A stretch of 64,000 nucleotides of DNA from Apostichopus japonicus (Eukaryota; Echinodermata; Holothuroidea; Aspidochirotida; Stichopodidae), in contig NC_092583.1 of assembly GCF_037975245.1 (NCBI RefSeq), forward strand, positions 15,731,264-15,795,263, read 5' to 3'. Positions 59,396-64,000 of the stretch are shown one piece after another. The first letter of the stretch is position 1, and each line of letters opens with the position of its first letter. The translations under genes and the position numbers were made by a program. Under the pieces are notes generated by a model. That model did no database searches. It was not told the origin of the DNA and was given only the letters and a program-made list of their open reading frames with translations.

Positions 59396-59690
59396 CTCGT
59401 TAGTATGGATCATTGTACGTAAGTGTGAATCAGTGTACATCAGTATGAATCATTTCACGTAGTTATGAATCCATTCACGTAAGTATGAATCAATTCACGT
59501 AAGTATGAATCCATTCACGTAAGTATGAATCCATGCACGTAAGTATGGATCATTTCACATAAGGATGATTTCACGTAAGTATGAATCACTACACGTATAT
59601 GTGAATCACGATAGCTAATAATGAGCAATTGCACGTAAGTAAGAGTGTTTTCTAGCAAGTGTGCAACGTTACACGTAAGTATGAATGTTG
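59396..59690 (+). repeat. 20-bp minisatellite with GTAAGTATGAATCCATTCAC unit
   Basis: About 12-14 copies, the best between 59460 and 59550 where GTAAGTATG recurs every 20 bp (59479, 59499, 59519, 59539). The outer copies are diverged. Each good unit contains CACGTAAGTAT, which matches the 5' splice-site consensus on the plus strand. Confidence 0.9.
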
Positions 59691-62096
59691 TCTGTGCGAA
59701 TCCATTTGCACACCTTTTTCATGTTCTTGTTCTCAACAAACCTCTTGGCTACTCCGAGCACTTAGTTCCACAACTGTTAGCTGTCAATTACCTTATAACT
59801 GTTTCAAGCTTCTTTCTTGTTTTGTTATTGGTAGAAATAGAAATAAATGAATGATACCTTTAAGAAAGTATATTGTGTACCTACTTAGCACATTATAACT
59901 AAGCACATTATTTCTTTGTAAGAAGATGTTTTTACTCTGTTACTACCTGTAGTGTAATCGCATAGGCGAGTTCATCCGCAGTTCATCCGTACTATCGTGC
60001 TATCAATAGAAGATGTGAAGCATCACGTGACACTTTGGGAACAAAAATGGCGCAAGAGTAATGTCACTTCATGTCCGTTTGTCACTTTTAGAATTTATTT
60101 AGGTCAACATATCTATGCCAAGTATTTTAGTAGTCACTCGTCCTGCAGGTCGACCGTAGCGTGAGTCCTATCTGAGCAGGTATCACTAAGCAGAAGACAA
60201 GATGCGTTTATTCTTGGTAGAGAGGACAAATAACTAAAAGGAATCCTTGAAACAGCACTCCTCTAGAGTTATCTTCAGCTTACCTTTAGTCATCAATCGT
60301 TACGTCCCACCAGACGTCAAGAGTACATACTTAACAAGATTTACTGTCTCGTGTAGTTTAGACTAGCAGCACTAAGATGTGATAAGCTCCTTTTCACAGA
60401 AATATAAAAATACCAATTAATTTATAAACCGTCTGATAAAATAGTCTCCCTAGCTCAGCTAATTGTGATCACTAATTCGAATGTTATGTAAATCAGGGGC
60501 GTTTATCAGCCCTATCCATCGGGAGGAGGGGTAGGGTCCTCAAGGGGCAAGAAGAAGTTGATAAGGTGGGGTGGGGGGGGGGGTAGGGGAGGAGCGGGGC
60601 TGGTGTCTTCCTACCAGATCCCTCTTCTCAACCCGTTGATTGCGGTGCTGAATTAGATGTATCAAATCATTATGAACAAATGGCTATTTCCAAACGTGGA
60701 CATTGGATTGATTGATAACTAAATTGATTCATTGATCATGATTATAATATGTTCGAATAAATAGGGGCATGTAGTCGAACACATTCAAGTACTAATTCTG
60801 ATACCGGTACGTGTAGACTTCAATAATCGAATTAATGTCCTCTAAGATAAGATATAACGATGCAGTCTGGGTTAATGTGTCCTTCTATCTTCTATATAAT
60901 GAATAAATAAATATATCTGGACCAAATTAACCTGATTTATGTCTACGAAAATATTTTTGATTCTCATTTTCTAACGTTAATATCACCCTGTAGGCAAGTG
61001 TTTCAGATCACGACATTTTTTTATTAACATCTTTTATCGCTTTCTTCTGATCACGATTCCATGTTGCGGAGATTTTTAAAAATATTTCGTAAAGGTATAT
61101 TTGTATACATCAATCATCTCACGCCATACCCCCCCCCCCCCCTTTCCATCATCAACTTCATAATGTCTTTAATGTGATTCCATCTTTTTCAATGATTTCA
61201 ATGAAGTAAAGAAACAAATGAATAATAATACCATCAAACATAAATATGAAGAATCAATTCTAATATCATCATTCTATACCACATATGGTGAAAATGATTC
61301 AATGTTCTATTTCATTTCGGATTTACAGCAAGCGTTAATGCATGCGTTGTATTCAGATAATAGTCAACTATACGGATTGAAGTGTAATTACCGCTTAATC
61401 TTACAGATTTTTAGACGAATCTGTGTTTCAGACGTTTTAAGTATTTTACAAGGCCGATGGGTATTTATGAATGTCCAAGGAAATAACCAACCACTTATCA
61501 TTCACTTTTCATGTGTTCTGAAGAAAGGGGGGGGGGGTGGGGGATCGGTTAGAAACAAATTATGATCATGCATGTAGTCTCGCCATGAAGTCCATAAAAT
61601 GATGGTTCGTATCAAAAATGTTTTAAGCCTTTGATTAAAATTGTCAGCGACTGATATTTTTTTTTCCTTTTCAATTTTGCGATGATTACTGGATTCTTTT
61701 CTTTTTCGCTTTATTCTTTATTTGTGACCTTGATTCCATTTGATTGAGACATTTACGTCTAAAATATTATTTCTTCCTGTGTAGGTATTCGTCGATGAAA
61801 CATTTTAATGACATTGTTATTCGCTGCCGCGTCATTTATTATATTTTTATATATATTTTTTTATATATATGTTTTTTTCTATTCAGAGTCTGCCAAAATG
61901 ATTTAGCAAAATCAGAATCCATTACTAGTGAAAACTTGAAGAAAATCTGCCAAAACTAAGCAGAAAACCCCCCCATCTATCCATCTAAATTACATAAGTA
62001 CTAAATTATCACTGAGCCCGGAATGGAACGCGAGATAAACAAGGCGTAGTTAAATATGGTGTTATGTTATATCAATTAGTTCATGCAAGTCTACTC
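59691..62096. other. Non-coding stretch; no gene supported
   Basis: AT-rich with homopolymer runs of G or C near 60568, 61129 and 61527. A 115-codon frame at 61218-61565 has no recognisable motif, ends in a G-run-derived poly-Gly tail and is not accepted as a gene. Confidence 0.4.
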
Positions 62097-62580
62097 TGAC
62101 GGTGCTGTGAGATAGGATACAGTGTAACGGGGCGGGATTGGGGGTGAAAGGGTGCGATGAGGTGTGGTAGGGTGCGATGGGGTTGTAGAAGGGTGAGATT
62201 GGGGTGTGATATGGGTGCGATTTGGGTGTGTGGCATGGTGCGATTTGGGGGTGTGATATGGGTGCGATTTGGGGGTGTGAAAGGGTGCGATGAGGTGTGG
62301 TATGGGTGCGATGGGGTGTGAAAGAATGAGATTGTGGTGTGATATGGGTGCGATTGGGGTGTGGTATGGGTGCGATTTGGGGGTGTGGTATGGGTGCGAT
62401 GAGGTGTGGTATGGGTGCTATGGGGTGTGGTAGGGTGCGATGGGGTGCGATTGGGCGTGATATAGGTAAGATGGGGGGGGGGGGTGGTAGGTTGTGATAG
62501 GGTGTGATAGTGTGTTAAGGGGAATGGAGTGCAGTGGTTTGGGATGGGATGGGTGGGATTGCGATTGCTTTTGGGGAGCC
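62097..62580. repeat. GGTGCGAT/GGTGTGGTAT minisatellite
   Basis: Some 20 or more irregular copies of a unit of about 20-24 bp built from GGGTGCGAT and GGGGTGTGGTAT. The G-rich strand is plus. The long His/Thr/Pro-rich minus-strand frame (169 codons) is produced entirely by the repeat. Confidence 0.9.
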
Positions 62581-63404
62581 TTTCCTTCAAAGAGTGAGTG
62601 AGAGAGGGGAGGGAGGGATTGACAGGGAAGCGAAGGGGAGAGAAGGTAAGGAGAGGGACTAGGGGGTACGAATACCAGTGGCTGTCCTACAAAAAGTTTG
62701 AGGAACTTAAAACAATTCTTTAGGTATTATAAGTACAAAGTTATAATATTGTAAGGTATTTCATATTCTTTCGTTATAGATAAATAGGTCATCATAAATT
62801 ATTAATAACATACGGAACTTCTCCGTTCTGTCTATTATGCTTATTACCAATTCAAAGAGAATGACTTACAATTAAAATAATATGATATTAGAATTTTTTT
62901 CAACAGCTACTTAACATGCAATTCCGATGTTGTTTTTCATATATTGTGAATTTTAAAATTGAATCCAATTAAATTTCAATCAAACCTGCTAACACCTCTC
63001 TAACAAACTATTTGAATAAGTTACGGCATTATGAGACGTTTTGCCCGTCTCAGCTGTATCATATTTTGGAAAATGCGCAAAATTTCATATCAAAATTATT
63101 TTCTTTTCCTTACTTCGAAAAAAAATACGTTTGAAGTTAACCCTAATTAAATATTATATTTGCTTTAGGGTTTGAAATTTTAGAATGGACGCTTATATAA
63201 AGTGGTACAAAATAATACGAAACTTTCACCCGGAAGGTATGTTTGCCGCCTTATGATGGGAATATATAACTAAGGAAACTGCGATGATTTAAATACAGGA
63301 TGGCAAATTGTTATCAAAGTAATCACTTGAAGGACTATTTCGCTTTGAATTAAAGAAAACGAGATATGGAACGTTAAGTTGAATCATTTTGCTTGACGAC
63401 TGTG

Positions 63405-64000
63405 CCTCATTCAGTCAGTCCGTCCGTCACTCCGCGATTCAGTAAATGAGTCAGTCGGGCAGTCAACCAGTCAGTTATTGAGTCAGTCAGTTAATCAAGC
63501 AGTGATATAGTTATAGTAACACAGTCAACCAGTCAGCTAGCCAGTCATTCAGCCAGCCAGCCAGCCAGTCATCAATCAATTAAAAGACATTTCAATAAAA
63601 ACAAATAAGTCAGTCAGATAGTCAGCCAATCGATCATTCAATCAATCAATCTGTCAATCAATCAATCAGTCAGATCGTACTTCAGTTAGCTATCCAGCCA
63701 TTCAGCCAGCCAGCTAGTCCTCAATCAATCACAAAGTCATTTCAATGAAAAAAATAAGTCAGTCAGTCAGTCGGTTAGTCAGCCATTCAATCAATCAATA
63801 ATTCAGATCGTAACTCAGTCAGCTAGCCCAGTCATTCAGTCAGCTAGTCAGTCATTCAGCCAGCTAGTCATCAATCAATCGCAAAGTCATTTCAATCGAA
63901 AACTAAGTCATTCAGTCAGTCAGCTAGTCAATCATTCAACCAATCAATAAGTCAGATAGTAACTCAGTCAGCTAGCGCAGTCATTCAGCCAGCTAGTCAT
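63405..64000. repeat. CAGT/CAAT tetranucleotide-derived array with about 150-bp higher-order unit, cut by window edge
   Basis: Built from CAGTCAGT, CAATCAAT, CAGCCAGC and GCTAGTCA words. A longer landmark (CAATCAATNNNAAAGNCATTTCAAT) begins at about 63572, 63721 and 63871, giving a higher-order period close to 150 bp. The array continues beyond the right edge of the window. Confidence 0.9.

Noticed and set aside
59396-59690. CRISPR-like regular spacing of a short repeat
   Set aside because: The 20-bp unit is a head-to-tail tandem repeat with no unique spacers, in eukaryotic DNA.
61218-61565. 115-codon plus-strand frame
   Set aside because: No motif, poly-Gly tail from a G-run, and length within chance expectation.
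62081-62590. 169-codon His/Thr/Pro-rich minus-strand frame
   Set aside because: Entirely produced by the GGTGCGAT minisatellite.

Overview
This window looks like nuclear DNA from a marine invertebrate deuterostome, most likely an echinoderm. The reasons are split genes with GT-AG introns, long AT-rich non-coding stretches, abundant microsatellites and minisatellites, tRNA-derived SINE-like sequence, a LINE remnant, a hAT-like MITE and a vasopressin/oxytocin-type neuropeptide receptor. The phylum is an inference from style and gene content; no single marker proves it. Gene density is low: I can support two protein-coding genes well, one of them cut by the window edge.

Region by region. 1-4.4 kb (+): the last seven exons of a DPP4-family serine peptidase (S9B). 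The Ser-Asp-His triad is intact but some substrate-pocket positions differ. One intron carries a 125-bp higher-order minisatellite. 4.8-5.1 kb (-): a possible terminal exon of an unrecognised gene converging on the peptidase. 5-13.6 kb: mostly non-coding, with a 20-bp minisatellite near 7.4 kb and a CRE/ETS-site cluster at 11.2 kb. 13.7-14.0 kb (-): the C-terminal end of a LINE reverse transcriptase. 14-22 kb: nothing coding recognised. 22.0-22.8 kb: a complete non-autonomous hAT-like element with 14-bp terminal inverted repeats and an identical 8-bp target duplication. 26.3-26.8 kb: a promoter/short ORF/poly(A) arrangement of uncertain status. 28.6-29.4 kb: GAY trinucleotide repeats interrupted by a tRNA-derived SINE-like element. 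30.5-32.6 kb (-): a complete two-exon, 429-aa vasopressin/oxytocin-type GPCR.

33-39 kb is repeat-rich: a satellite-like repeat with a perfect DR1 nuclear-receptor motif, two copies of a roughly 260-bp dispersed repeat, and a 168-bp near-perfect palindrome between two AT microsatellites. 40-45 kb holds two tRNA-like sequences and an imperfect inverted-repeat element. 43.9-46.7 kb stands out: by eye it is richer in CpG than its flanks and carries several interrupted, coding-like, apparently intronless stretches on the minus strand, one preceded by a TATA-like motif. I read this tentatively as a decayed inserted element of unknown type. 46.7-62 kb is mostly unannotatable AT-rich DNA with simple repeats. 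The right end (62.1-64 kb) is two tandem-repeat arrays, the last one cut by the window edge.

The peptidase and the receptor are not an operon and nothing shows that they work together, although peptidases of this family cleave small peptides and the receptor family binds them.
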